64,000 bases of DNA from Nonomuraea maritima (GTDB lineage Bacteria > Actinomycetota > Actinomycetes > Streptosporangiales > Streptosporangiaceae), in assembly GCF_900100395.1 (NCBI RefSeq), contig NZ_FNFB01000020.1, positions 62,001 through 126,000 on the forward strand. The letters run 5' to 3'. Positions 16,062 to 24,712 of this stretch are shown piece by piece; the first letter of the stretch is position 1; each line of letters starts with the position of its first letter. The position numbers were made by a program, and so were the translations under genes. Under the pieces are notes generated by a model, which ran no database searches, was not told where the DNA came from, and saw only the letters and a program-made list of their open reading frames with translations.

Positions 16062-17158
16062 AGGTCCTGCACGTCATCACCGGCCTGGCGGCGGGCGGCG
16101 CCGAGCAGCAGCTGCGGTCGCTGCTCCCGCACCTGCGCGCCCGGTGCGAGGTCGCGGTGCTCACCGGGCGCGGCGCGCTCGCGGAGGCCATCGAGCGCAC
16201 CGGCGTGCCCGTCCACCACGTCGGCATGCGCGGCAACCGCGACCTGCGCGCCGTCGGGCGGCTGGCGCGGCTGATGCGCCGGCAGCGCTACGACGTGGTG
16301 CACACGCACCTCTACCGCGCCTGCGTGTACGGGAGGCTGGCCGCGCGGCTGGCGCGGGTCCCTGCCATCGTCGCCACCGAGCACTCCATCGGCCGCGAGC
16401 ACATCGAGGGCCGCCGCCTCACCCGCCCGATCAGGGCGCTCTACCTGGCCAGCGAACGGCTCGGGCACCGTACGGTCGCCGTCTCGCCGTCGGTGGTGGA
16501 GCGGCTGACCGCCTGGGGTGTCCCCCGCCGCCGCATGGTGGTCATCCCGAACGGTCTCGACGGCGCGGCGTTCGGCTTCGACCCCGGCCTGCGCCGGCGG
16601 GCCCGCGAGGACCTGGGGCTCGCCACGGACACGTTCGTGGTCGGCGGGGTCGGCCGTCTGGAGCCGGTCAAGCGCTTCGACCGGCTGATCGCCGCGATGC
16701 CGTCGCTCGGCGACACGATCCTGCTGCTCGTCGGCTCGGGCTCCTGCGAGCAGCGGCTGCGCGAGCAGACCCGCGCGCTCGGGGTCGAGCGGCGGGTGCG
16801 CTTCGCCGGGGAATCGCCGCACGTCAGGGCCATGCTCTCGGCCATGGACGTGCTGGTCGCGCCCTCCGCCGAGGAGACGTTCGGGCTCGCCGTGGTCGAG
16901 GCGCTCGCCTGCGGCCTGCCGGTGCTGTACGACAACTGCCCGGCCATCGACGACCTGCCGCCGGGGTCGGCTCCGGGCGCCATGCGCGTCCCACCCGACC
17001 GGCTCGCGGCCGAACTGACCAGGCTCGCCGCCCGGCCGCCCGCCCGGCTGGCCCCGCCCGACGCCGTCCGCTTCTACGACGTCCGCCGCCAGGCGGACCA
17101 ACTCGAGTCGCTCTACCAGCGCCTGCTCGGCGCCACACCCACGGAGAAGGAACGATGA
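16058..17158 (+). CDS. Glycosyltransferase family 4
   Basis: A 366-residue GT-B enzyme. The N-terminal domain opens VKVLHVITGLAAGGAEQQLR, the donor domain shows GGVGRLEPVKRFDRLI and the acidic E-x7-E pair in AEETFGLAVVEALACG. It transfers a sugar from a nucleotide donor to the lipid-linked intermediate, retaining configuration. GTG start overlaps the deacetylase stop (GTGA). Confidence 0.9.
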   Translation: MKVLHVITGLAAGGAEQQLRSLLPHLRARCEVAVLTGRGALAEAIERTGVPVHHVGMRGNRDLRAVGRLARLMRRQRYDVVHTHLYRACVYGRLAARLARVPAIVATEHSIGREHIEGRRLTRPIRALYLASERLGHRTVAVSPSVVERLTAWGVPRRRMVVIPNGLDGAAFGFDPGLRRRAREDLGLATDTFVVGGVGRLEPVKRFDRLIAAMPSLGDTILLLVGSGSCEQRLREQTRALGVERRVRFAGESPHVRAMLSAMDVLVAPSAEETFGLAVVEALACGLPVLYDNCPAIDDLPPGSAPGAMRVPPDRLAAELTRLAARPPARLAPPDAVRFYDVRRQADQLESLYQRLLGATPTEKER

Positions 17159-17709
17159 AGCTCACCCGGATCACCAACCTGGCCTCGCGATGGTGGCTCG
17201 CGCTGTCCCTGACGGCTGGAGCCGCGGGCGGACTGACGTACGCGCTGGCCACGGACGCCGTCTACGCCGCCGACGCCTACGTCGTGGTGGCGGGAGGCGA
17301 TCCGGTGCAGTCGGCCCACTTCGCCACCGCCTACGCCAGGATCGCCGGCCATCCCGGCCTGCTCACCACCGACCGCGCCGAGCAGGACGCCCTCAGCGTG
17401 GCGGCCTCGCCCGACGCGCCGCTGGTGCGGCTCACCTCCGAGGCGACCACGGGCACCGAGGCCGCGGCGCGGGCCAACCGGGCCGCGAGCGCGCTGGTCA
17501 ACTACGCCAACACGCACGCGACCGACACCCGGGTACGGCTGGCGTCCTTCGCCACCGCCGCTGCCCCGGTGCGGCCCGCGTCGCCGCTCCCGCTGATCAG
17601 CGTGGCCGTCGGGGCGTTCGGCGCCGTGCTCGTGGGCGGTCTCGTCAGGATGGCCGCGCCGTACGCGCGCCGCGAGCCGGCGGCAGCGCTGAGCGGGGCG
17701 GGCGCGTGA
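17155..17709 (+). CDS. Wzz/YveK-like chain-length determinant protein
   Basis: A short (184 residue) membrane protein: a first transmembrane helix at about 14-32 (WWLALSLTAGAAGGLTYALA), an extracytoplasmic region of about 120 residues, and a second helix at about 143-165 (PLISVAVGAFGAVLVGG). This two-helix layout is that of polysaccharide co-polymerases that set chain length. It lacks a tyrosine kinase domain, and none is coded nearby. ATGA overlap with the upstream gene; GTGA overlap with the downstream one. Confidence 0.75.
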   Translation: MKLTRITNLASRWWLALSLTAGAAGGLTYALATDAVYAADAYVVVAGGDPVQSAHFATAYARIAGHPGLLTTDRAEQDALSVAASPDAPLVRLTSEATTGTEAAARANRAASALVNYANTHATDTRVRLASFATAAAPVRPASPLPLISVAVGAFGAVLVGGLVRMAAPYARREPAAALSGAGA

Positions 17710-18836
17710 CGTCGTCCACCTCGCGGGCCTCGCACGCGCGGCTGGCACTTCGGGTCGTCACCAAGGGCGAGGACCTGGCCGCGCTGTCGGCCGAATGGGC
17801 GGACCTGTACGCGCGCAGCTCGACCGCGACGCCGTTCCAGTCGTACGGGTGGCTGTGCTCCTGGTGGCGGGTCTACGGGACGCCGGGTCGGCTTCGGGTG
17901 TTCCTGGCCCGCCGCGACGGCCGTCTCGTCGCGGCGGCGCCGTTCCGGCTGGAGCGCCGGATGGGGTGCCGGGTGCTGACGCCCGTCGGCGGGACGCAGT
18001 CCGACTTCACCGACATCGTGGTGGACGACGGGGAGGGCGACGCCGGGCTGTGCGAGCTGCGCTCCGGCCTGCTGGCCCAGCCCGGTTGGGACGTGATCGA
18101 CGTCCCGGAGGCCCGGCCCGGCGCGGCGATCCTCCGGCTGGCCCGGCTCTGGGGCGTCCGGTCGTGGACGATGCCCAGCTCCACCTGCCTGCAGTTGCCC
18201 GGCCGGCCCCTCGAGGAGGTGCTCGACGGGCTGAAGCCGAGCCGGGCCCGCAAGCTGCGCGCCCGGCTGCGCAAGCTGGACCGGATGGAGCTGTCGGTGA
18301 CGTCCGTCGGGGCGGACCGGGCCGAGCACACGATGACCGAGCTGCTGCGCCTGCACACCCTGCAGTGGCAGGACCGGCCCATCAACGTCCTGCACACCCA
18401 GCCGCGCTTCCGCGAGCACCTGACGCGGGCCGCGCAGTCGATGGTGGCCGACGGCCACGCGGGCCTGGCCGAGTACCGGGTCGGCGGACGGCTGATGGCC
18501 TGCGACTTCTCGGTGGTCGGCAAGGACTTCGTGGGCGGCTACCTGTACGGGTGCCATCCCGACCTGCGTGCCGAGGCCGACATCTTGATGATGCTGCTGC
18601 GCGAGAACCTGGCGACGGCCGGCCGGCTCGGCAAGCGGACGGTCAGCATGCTGCGCGGCGACGAGGAGTACAAGGCCAAGTGGGAGTGCGAGGTCGTCCC
18701 CAACCAGCGGGTGATGCTCGGCCGCAACCTGCGCGCCGGCGCCTACGCGGCCACCACCGGCATGCGCGCGACCGGACGTGACGTGGCGAAACGGCGGTTC
18801 CCAAGGCTGGCGCAGAGGATCACGACATGGCGCTGA
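17706..18836 (+). CDS. GNAT/FemAB-fold acyltransferase (CelD/BcsL family)
   Basis: A 376-residue protein with two GNAT-like halves. Marks include TPFQSYGWLCSWWRVYG near residue 40, LKPSRARKLRARLRKLDR near 180 and FVGGYLYGCHPDLRAEADIL with RGDEEYKAKWE toward the end, matching the CelD/BcsL acetyltransferase group. In polysaccharide loci such proteins are thought to acylate a sugar or add an amino-acid-like group. GTG start overlapping the Wzz-like gene; ten-base overlap with the next glycosyltransferase. Confidence 0.82.
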   Translation: MTSSTSRASHARLALRVVTKGEDLAALSAEWADLYARSSTATPFQSYGWLCSWWRVYGTPGRLRVFLARRDGRLVAAAPFRLERRMGCRVLTPVGGTQSDFTDIVVDDGEGDAGLCELRSGLLAQPGWDVIDVPEARPGAAILRLARLWGVRSWTMPSSTCLQLPGRPLEEVLDGLKPSRARKLRARLRKLDRMELSVTSVGADRAEHTMTELLRLHTLQWQDRPINVLHTQPRFREHLTRAAQSMVADGHAGLAEYRVGGRLMACDFSVVGKDFVGGYLYGCHPDLRAEADILMMLLRENLATAGRLGKRTVSMLRGDEEYKAKWECEVVPNQRVMLGRNLRAGAYAATTGMRATGRDVAKRRFPRLAQRITTWR

Positions 18837-20056
18837 CACCGAGCGTCCTGCACGTCACGCAGCCGGTGGACGGCGGGGTCGGGGCGTACGTCGCGACCGT
18901 GGTCGCCGACCAGGTGCGGCGCGGCTGGCGGGTCGCGGTGGCCTGCCCGCGCGGCGGCCCGCTGCCCCGCGAGCTGGCCGCCCTCGGCGTGCCCCACCTC
19001 GACTGGACGGCGCGGCGCGCGCCGGGCGTCGGCGACGCCGCGCAGGCGGCGCGGCTGTGGGGGATCGTCCGCCGCTTCGGCCCGGACGTGGTGCACCTGC
19101 ACTCGTCCAAGGCGGGGCTGGCCGGGCGGCTCGCGATCAGGGGGCGCGTGCCCACGCTGTTCCAGCCGCACGGCTGGTCCTGGCTGGCCCTGCGCGGGCC
19201 GGCCGCCCGCGCGGCGCTCGGCTGGGAGCGGCTGGCCGCCCGCTGGAGCGACCGGATCGTCTGCGTCGGCACGGGAGAGGCCGGCCTGGCCAGGCAGCAC
19301 GGCGTCCGCGGCGGCATCGTCGTGGTCCGCAACGGCGTCGACCTGCGCCGTTTCCGCCCTGCCGGACCGGCCGAGCGGGCGGCCGCCCGCGCCAGGCTCG
19401 GCATCGACGGCGCGGCGCCGCTCGCGGTCTGCGTCGGCCGGGTCACCCGCCAGAAGGGGCAGGACCTGCTGCTGTCGGCGTGGGAGCGGGTCGCCGCCCG
19501 CGACGAGCGGGCGCGGCTCGCCGTCGTCGGCGACGGCCCGCTGCTCGGCGCGCTGCGTTCACGCGCCGTGCCGCGCGTTCAGTTCGCCGGTGCTTCTTCC
19601 GACGTCAGCTCCTGGTACGCCGCGTCCGACGTGGTGGTGCTGCCCTCCCGCTGGGAGGGGCTGCCGCTCACCGCGCTGGAGGCGCTCGCCTCCGGCAGGT
19701 CGCTGGTCGCCTCCGACGTGCCAGGGCTGAGCGAGCTGGTGTCCGGCGGGGTCGGCGCGGTCGTCGCGCCCGGTGACGACGCCGGGCTGGCCGAGGCGCT
19801 GCTGCTCAGGCTCGGGCAGCCGGAGCTGGCCGCCGCGGAAGGGGCCGCCGCCGCGTCGCTGGCCGCCGGGTTCGACGTGGACGACGCGATGGACTCGCTG
19901 GCCGGGCACGTGCTCGGCACGACCACCGGATGCAGCGACGGGCTGGGCGCGGGAACGGCACTCGGGGCCGTCGACGGCACGGGCCGCAGCCGCTTGCGGA
20001 ACACCTCCGCCGAGCGCGGGTTCGACGAGCACAACCAGACGCCATGCGGGCAGTAG
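18827..20056 (+). CDS. Glycosyltransferase family 4 (last gene of the operon)
   Basis: A GT-B enzyme of 409 residues: HVTQPVDGGVGAYVATVV start, VHLHSSKAGLAGRLA, the donor-site CVGRVTRQKGQDLLL, and EGLPLTALEALASGRS with the E-x7-E acids. The conserved domain ends near residue 365 (FDVDDAMDSLAGHVLG). The last 40 residues or so lie antisense to the conserved part of a leftward hydrolase gene and look like a run-on tail. It probably adds the second or third sugar of the repeat unit. Confidence 0.88.
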   Translation: MALTPSVLHVTQPVDGGVGAYVATVVADQVRRGWRVAVACPRGGPLPRELAALGVPHLDWTARRAPGVGDAAQAARLWGIVRRFGPDVVHLHSSKAGLAGRLAIRGRVPTLFQPHGWSWLALRGPAARAALGWERLAARWSDRIVCVGTGEAGLARQHGVRGGIVVVRNGVDLRRFRPAGPAERAAARARLGIDGAAPLAVCVGRVTRQKGQDLLLSAWERVAARDERARLAVVGDGPLLGALRSRAVPRVQFAGASSDVSSWYAASDVVVLPSRWEGLPLTALEALASGRSLVASDVPGLSELVSGGVGAVVAPGDDAGLAEALLLRLGQPELAAAEGAAAASLAAGFDVDDAMDSLAGHVLGTTTGCSDGLGAGTALGAVDGTGRSRLRNTSAERGFDEHNQTPCGQ

Positions 20057-20964
20057 TCGGTGATCGAGTGGTAGGCCACGTCGTGACGTTCGATCCAGTC
20101 GAGCATCTTCTCGACGAACTGCGGCCGGTCGCCGTACCGGAACAGGCCCCACTCGGGGAACGAGATGGGCTTGCCGCGCTCCTCGGCGAACTTGGCCTGC
20201 GCCTCCAGCCCGTACGGCTGGTTGACGTAGTCGGAGAAGTCGCGCCCCGGCCACTGGTCGTAGGAGTCCATGCCGATGATGTCGACCACGTCGTCACCCG
20301 GGTAGCACTCGGTCCAGGGGATCGCGTCGCGCCCGCGGCTGGGGGCGAAGTCGAAGCGGAACTGCTGGCCGGGCGTCGCGCGCATGGTCGTCACGATGCG
20401 CCGCCAGTAGTCCTTCCACGCCTGCGGGTTGGGCGCGCACCTGCTGGAGTAGGTCGTGCCGTTCATCTCCCAGCCCAGCACGATGATCGTGTCGCCGGCG
20501 CCGGACGACACCAGCTTGCGGGCCAGCTGCCCGAAGTGGTGGTCGCGCGCGCCGTTCGCCCCCGCCTGCAGCTCGCCCGCCACCGCGTGGTCGGGCATCC
20601 CGGCCTCGTTGGGGGCGACCATCGGCACGTTCAGCGCCAGGATGCGGCCGGGCGTGGCGGCCTTCCAGCGCAGCCACGGATCGAGGACGAACGACGCGCC
20701 CTCGATCGACTCCCATCGCTCACCCGGCAGGTAGGTGCGGCCCACCGTGACCTTGCGCCGGAGCCACCCCTCGAACTTGGCCAGGTGCTTGGGGCCGCGT
20801 TCGTCCGAGGCGAGGAAGATGCCGATCGCCGCGTCGGAGCCGTCCTGGGCGCGCCCCTCGTTGTCGTCGAATCCGAGCCATTCTCCGACGCCGAGCCATG
20901 CGGCCATGACGCAAGCGGTAGCCACCGCAAGCGAACACCGCAGGAAAACCCTCGCCCTCGACAC
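19579..20964 (-). CDS. Secreted GH26-like glycoside hydrolase with Ser/Ala/Pro-rich tail
   Basis: A 461-residue protein from GTG at 20964 behind a GGGGGG tract. After an N-terminal membrane or signal helix (to about residue 27) comes a GH26-like mannanase fold: AIGIFLASDERG, IIVLGWEMNGTTYS (acid residue Glu), DVVDIIGMDSYDQWPG and KPISFPEWGLFRYGDR (second Glu). It may trim or release the polysaccharide made by the convergent operon. Homologues should end near residue 335. The remaining 120 residues are almost only Ser, Ala, Pro, Thr and lie antisense to the GT4 gene for 478 bases, so the tail may be an accident of a lost stop codon. Confidence 0.82.
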   Translation of the reverse strand: MSRARVFLRCSLAVATACVMAAWLGVGEWLGFDDNEGRAQDGSDAAIGIFLASDERGPKHLAKFEGWLRRKVTVGRTYLPGERWESIEGASFVLDPWLRWKAATPGRILALNVPMVAPNEAGMPDHAVAGELQAGANGARDHHFGQLARKLVSSGAGDTIIVLGWEMNGTTYSSRCAPNPQAWKDYWRRIVTTMRATPGQQFRFDFAPSRGRDAIPWTECYPGDDVVDIIGMDSYDQWPGRDFSDYVNQPYGLEAQAKFAEERGKPISFPEWGLFRYGDRPQFVEKMLDWIERHDVAYHSITDYCPHGVWLCSSNPRSAEVFRKRLRPVPSTAPSAVPAPSPSLHPVVVPSTCPASESIASSTSNPAASDAAAAPSAAASSGCPSLSSSASASPASSPGATTAPTPPDTSSLSPGTSEATSDLPEASASSAVSGSPSQREGSTTTSDAAYQELTSEEAPAN

Positions 20965-21084
20965 CGCATCCCCCCTGTTGCTGCTTTTCGTTCATTGCCT
21001 ACACCGCGTAGGACGACACCCCTGAAAGCCCATTCACGAATGGTTACATTCATGAATTTTCCGCAAAGGAGCAGGACGTAATTG

Positions 21085-22245
21085 ATGCTTGATCACACCG
21101 TCCCGGCGCTCGTACTGCGGCTGGACTCCAACATGTTCCACCATGGGACGCTCGGCGCCATCCGTTCGCTCGGCAGGGCCGGCGTGGAGGTTCACGCTTT
21201 GATCGGCTCCGACGACGAGCCGGCCGCCCGGTCCCGGTACCTCACCCGGGTCCACCCGTGGCCGCACGAACGCGACGTCGTACGGTCGCTGCTCCAGGTG
21301 GCCGACGACATCGGCCGCAGGGCCGTGCTGCTGGCGATGGACGACGCGAGCGCCATCGCCGTCGCCGAGCACGCCGACGAGCTGGCCCCGTACTACCTGC
21401 TGCCCCGGCAGGAGCCGCGGCTGCCGCGCGTGCTCGCGGACAAGCGGCTGCTGGCCGAGCTGTGTGCCGAACTCGGGATCCCCCAGCCGCAGACGCGGCT
21501 GATCCGCGACGAGCGCGACGCCGACGACGCCGTCGCCGCCTTCGGGCTGCCGCTGGTCGCCAAGTGGGCCCAGCCCTGGCTGCTGCCGTCCGGACTCGGC
21601 CTGCGCAACACCTCGCTCGTCCACCACCCTCGCGACCTCGCGCGGCTGCTGCCGCACGCGAGCGACCGCGACCTGCTCTTCCAGCGGTACGTGCCGGGCG
21701 GGCAGGGCTGCGACTGGTTCTACCACGGCTACTTCGACGAGCACTCCCAGAGCCTGTACGACGGCGCGGGCCGCAAGGAGCGGTCCTACCCGAGGGGCGC
21801 GGGGCTCACCACCTACGGGCGCTGGGTGCGCAACCCGGCGGTCGAGGACATGGCCCGCGCGCTGGCGGAGAAGCTCGGCTACCGCGGCGTCCTCGACATC
21901 GACTTCCGGCACGACCCGGCCGAGGACGTCTACCACCTGCTCGACTGCAACCCCCGCCTCGGCGCCCAGTTCCGGCTGTTCACCGACGCCGACGGCCTGG
22001 ACCTGGTTCGTGTCGCGCACCTGCACCTGTCCGGCCACCGGCCCTCGCGCGGCCCTGCGGCGTACGGCCGGACGTACGTGGTGGAGAACTACGAGCTGTT
22101 CACCGCGGGCCCGCTGGCCCTGCCCGCGCTCGCCATGGCCGACGAACTGGCCTGGATGGCGCCCGACGACCCCCGCCCGTTCGCGGCCATGGCCACTCGG
22201 ACGATCAGGCGCGGTCTCGCCCGGATCACCCGCTCCGGCGATTAG
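21085..22245 (+). CDS. ATP-grasp carboxylate-amine ligase-like protein
   Basis: A 386-residue ATP-grasp protein: PALVLRLDSNMFHHGTLGAI start, MDDASAIAVAEHADEL, VLADKRLLAELCAELGIPQP, the ATP-binding LPLVAKWAQPW and the metal-binding end HLLDCNPRLGAQFRLF. These enzymes form amide or ester bonds via an acyl phosphate. ATG at 21085 follows AAAGGAG, with a TTG at 21082 also possible. Fifteen bases from an FAD monooxygenase gene and beside an exopolysaccharide operon, so it may attach an amino acid or other acid to the polymer or to a lipid; that is inference. Confidence 0.82.
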   Translation: MLDHTVPALVLRLDSNMFHHGTLGAIRSLGRAGVEVHALIGSDDEPAARSRYLTRVHPWPHERDVVRSLLQVADDIGRRAVLLAMDDASAIAVAEHADELAPYYLLPRQEPRLPRVLADKRLLAELCAELGIPQPQTRLIRDERDADDAVAAFGLPLVAKWAQPWLLPSGLGLRNTSLVHHPRDLARLLPHASDRDLLFQRYVPGGQGCDWFYHGYFDEHSQSLYDGAGRKERSYPRGAGLTTYGRWVRNPAVEDMARALAEKLGYRGVLDIDFRHDPAEDVYHLLDCNPRLGAQFRLFTDADGLDLVRVAHLHLSGHRPSRGPAAYGRTYVVENYELFTAGPLALPALAMADELAWMAPDDPRPFAAMATRTIRRGLARITRSGD

Positions 22246-22260
22246 CACTGTGGAGGAAAG

Positions 22261-23442
22261 TTGCGTATCCCGATCATCGACGTCGCGATCGTCGGCGCCG
22301 GTCCTTACGGGTTGTCCGTGGCCGCCCATGCCTTGCACGCCGGGCTGGAGGCACGGGTCTTCGGCATTCCGATGCGGGCGTGGGAGAACCACATGCCGCG
22401 CGGGATGCTGCTGAAGTCCGAGCCGGACGCGTCGCACCTCGCCGACCCCGAGCGGCGGCACGGGCTCGACGCCTACCACCCGTACGGGTACGGCGATCCG
22501 GTGCCGGTGGAGCGGTTCGTCGACTACGGCAGGTGGTTCCACGCGCGGGCGGTCGGCGCGGCGCTGGAGGAGTCGGAGGTGGCGTCCGTCGGCGTCGAGG
22601 GCGGGTCGTTCGCGCTCACCCTCACCTCGGGCGAGCAGCTGCTGGCCAGGACCGTCGTCCTCGCCGTGGGGTTCCTGCCGTTCGCGCACCGGCCGGCCGC
22701 CCTGGAGGGGCTGCCGCCCGAGGCCGTCACGCACAGCTCCGACCACCACGACGTCGGCCGGTTCTCGGGCCGGCACGTGACCGTGATCGGGGCCGGTCAG
22801 GCGGCGCTGGAGACCGCGACGCTGCTGGCGGAGGCGGGGGCCCAGGTCCGGGTCGTGGCGAGGACGGCCGCGCTGGCGTGGAACGACACACCTGACGGGC
22901 GTCCCTCCGTGGCGTCCCGCCTGCTCGCGCCGCGCTCGGGGCTCGGACGTGGCTGGCGTTCGCTGGCCTGGGCCCGGGTGCCGGGCGCGTTCCGGCACCT
23001 GCCGCGCGGCGTCCGCGACCATGTGGTGCACACCGCGCTCGGCCCCGCGGGCTCGTGGTGGCTGCGGGACCGCTTCGAGGCGGCCGTCTCGGTGACGCTC
23101 GGCAGCGCGCTCGCCGCCGCCGAGCTGCACGACGGGGTGCGGCTGCGGCTGCGGGACCGGTCCGGCGCGGAGACCACGCTCGACACCGAACACGTGATCG
23201 CCGCGACCGGCTACCGGGTGGACGTCGGCAGGCTCCGCGTCCTCGACGACGGCCTGCGGCGGGCCGTGGCGGCGGCGGGCCCGACGCCGCGGCTCGGCCC
23301 CGCCTTCGAGACGTCCGTCGCGGGGCTGCACCTGGTGGGGCTGGCCGCCGCCGCGACCTTCGGGCCGGCCATGAGGTTCGTGTACGGCTGCGACTACGCG
23401 GCCCGGCGGGTGACGCAGGGGCTCGTACGCCATCTGCGCTGA
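22261..23442 (+). CDS. FAD-dependent monooxygenase (flavin-containing/N-hydroxylase-like)
   Basis: A 393-residue two-dinucleotide-fold flavoprotein. FAD site VAIVGAGPYGLSVAAHAL (about 8-25), the RGMLLKSEPDASHL region, the NADPH site VTVIGAGQAALETATLLAEA (about 177-196) and the ATGY motif HVIAATGYRVD (about 317). This pattern fits FMO and lysine/ornithine N-monooxygenase relatives. TTG start at 22261, decided by GGAGG four bases upstream. It is translated together with the ATP-grasp gene, so the pair probably acts on one substrate. Confidence 0.85.
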   Translation: MRIPIIDVAIVGAGPYGLSVAAHALHAGLEARVFGIPMRAWENHMPRGMLLKSEPDASHLADPERRHGLDAYHPYGYGDPVPVERFVDYGRWFHARAVGAALEESEVASVGVEGGSFALTLTSGEQLLARTVVLAVGFLPFAHRPAALEGLPPEAVTHSSDHHDVGRFSGRHVTVIGAGQAALETATLLAEAGAQVRVVARTAALAWNDTPDGRPSVASRLLAPRSGLGRGWRSLAWARVPGAFRHLPRGVRDHVVHTALGPAGSWWLRDRFEAAVSVTLGSALAAAELHDGVRLRLRDRSGAETTLDTEHVIAATGYRVDVGRLRVLDDGLRRAVAAAGPTPRLGPAFETSVAGLHLVGLAAAATFGPAMRFVYGCDYAARRVTQGLVRHLR

Positions 23443-23488
23443 CGGTTCGCTCTGTATTGCAACACATCAGTAATCGGGGGCATCAAGC

Positions 23489-24673
23489 ATGAAATTTCGT
23501 AGAACGTTGGTCTGCTCGACCCTGGCCTTCGCCCTGACCTGCGTCCAGGCGGCGCACGCCGACGACACGCCGTCGTCCCTCTTCACCAACTCGGCGGCGA
23601 CGGCCATGGGCCGCACCCCGTCGGGCGTGAAGGTGATCGTGCGCAAGACGATGATCGGCAAGACCCGGGTGACCTCCGCCAAGGCGACGCCGGCCGACCC
23701 CTCGGCGCCCGACGACGAGTACCTCATCCCCGCCAACGCCAAGGCGACGGCCGGGTTCGTCGACCTCTACGAGGGCTTCGCCACCAAGACGGACGCGTGG
23801 ACCGACGTGGCCGAGCTCACGTTCGTCTTCTCCAGGCCCGTACGCGACCCGCACCTGCACATCTTCGGCACGGGCGGCTCGTCGGGCACCTCCACCCGCA
23901 ACCGCGACGACTACTGGGCCGGGGTCCAGCTGGTCGGCGGATCGCCGGGCCGGCCGTCCTTCAGCAAGGCGGCGGGCTTCCCCGGGTACATGGTGACGGC
24001 CGACTCGATCAGGCCGCAGCGGGTGTACTCCGCGCCGTCCACGACCTGCGGGGTCGTCTACACCTGCGGCACGGTCACGGTGTCGGGCACGCTCACCCGG
24101 TTCACGATCCGGCTGCGGGCGCGGGACGTACGCCAGGGCAACGGCGCGACGACGCCGCAGATGTGGGCCGCGTTCAAGCTGTCGCTGACCGAGGACGCCT
24201 CCGACGCGCCCACCTCGTACGGGGCCGCCGCCCACGCGATCAGCGACTCCTACCTGGGCCGTACCGTGACCGCCGACCACGGCGCCACCGTCAGCATGGC
24301 GCCGCGCGCGCTGGCCACCGACTCGGACGTCGACGACGCGGTGGACGCCACCAGGACGCAGCTCACCCGCGACGAGGGCGGCTACACGCTGGACGTGCCC
24401 GTGACGTCCAGGTCCGACTCGAGCGTCACCGGCTGGATCGACTTCGACCGCGACGGCCGTTTCGACCCCAACGAGCGGGCCAGGACGTCGGTGGCCGCGG
24501 GCGAGACGGTCGCGACCCTGCGATGGGTCACGCCGCGGCCGATCGGCAGTGGCCCCACGTGGCTGCGGCTCCGGCTCACCGCCGACGACGACCCCGCCGC
24601 GTCGCCGACCGGTTGGGCGGACACCGGCGAGGTCGAGGACCACCTGATCCGGCTCGACCACGAGCTTCCCTGA
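23489..24673 (+). CDS. Secreted protein with C-terminal GEVED domain
   Basis: A 394-residue exported protein: signal peptide MKFRRTLVCSTLAFALTCVQ ending AAHA, a middle beta-rich region (FVDLYEGFATKTDAWTDVAE and later, about 85-230, with TTCGVVYTCG carrying a likely disulfide), and a GEVED domain at the end (VTGWIDFDRDGRFDPNERA then WADTGEVEDHLIRL). GEVED domains bind calcium and are found in surface or adhesive proteins. It may be a surface protein associated with the preceding polysaccharide genes. ATG is preceded by GGGGG. Confidence 0.8.
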   Translation: MKFRRTLVCSTLAFALTCVQAAHADDTPSSLFTNSAATAMGRTPSGVKVIVRKTMIGKTRVTSAKATPADPSAPDDEYLIPANAKATAGFVDLYEGFATKTDAWTDVAELTFVFSRPVRDPHLHIFGTGGSSGTSTRNRDDYWAGVQLVGGSPGRPSFSKAAGFPGYMVTADSIRPQRVYSAPSTTCGVVYTCGTVTVSGTLTRFTIRLRARDVRQGNGATTPQMWAAFKLSLTEDASDAPTSYGAAAHAISDSYLGRTVTADHGATVSMAPRALATDSDVDDAVDATRTQLTRDEGGYTLDVPVTSRSDSSVTGWIDFDRDGRFDPNERARTSVAAGETVATLRWVTPRPIGSGPTWLRLRLTADDDPAASPTGWADTGEVEDHLIRLDHELP

Positions 24674-24683
24674 CCCGCCGCAC

Positions 24684-24708
24684 GCCGGCCCGCTCCCCGC
24701 GGGCCGGC
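24684..24708 (+). terminator. Terminator between GEVED-protein and amidase genes
   Basis: GCCGGCCCGC at 24684-24693 pairs perfectly with GCGGGCCGGC at 24699-24708 around TCCCC. It lies between convergent genes and probably serves both. Confidence 0.8.
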
Positions 24709-24712
24709 TGCC

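Noticed and set aside
16058..20056. Reading the locus as a secondary-metabolite (glycosylated antibiotic) cluster
   Set aside because: No PKS, NRPS, terpene or deoxysugar genes; ligase, flippase, Wzz-like and initiating transferase together indicate polysaccharide.
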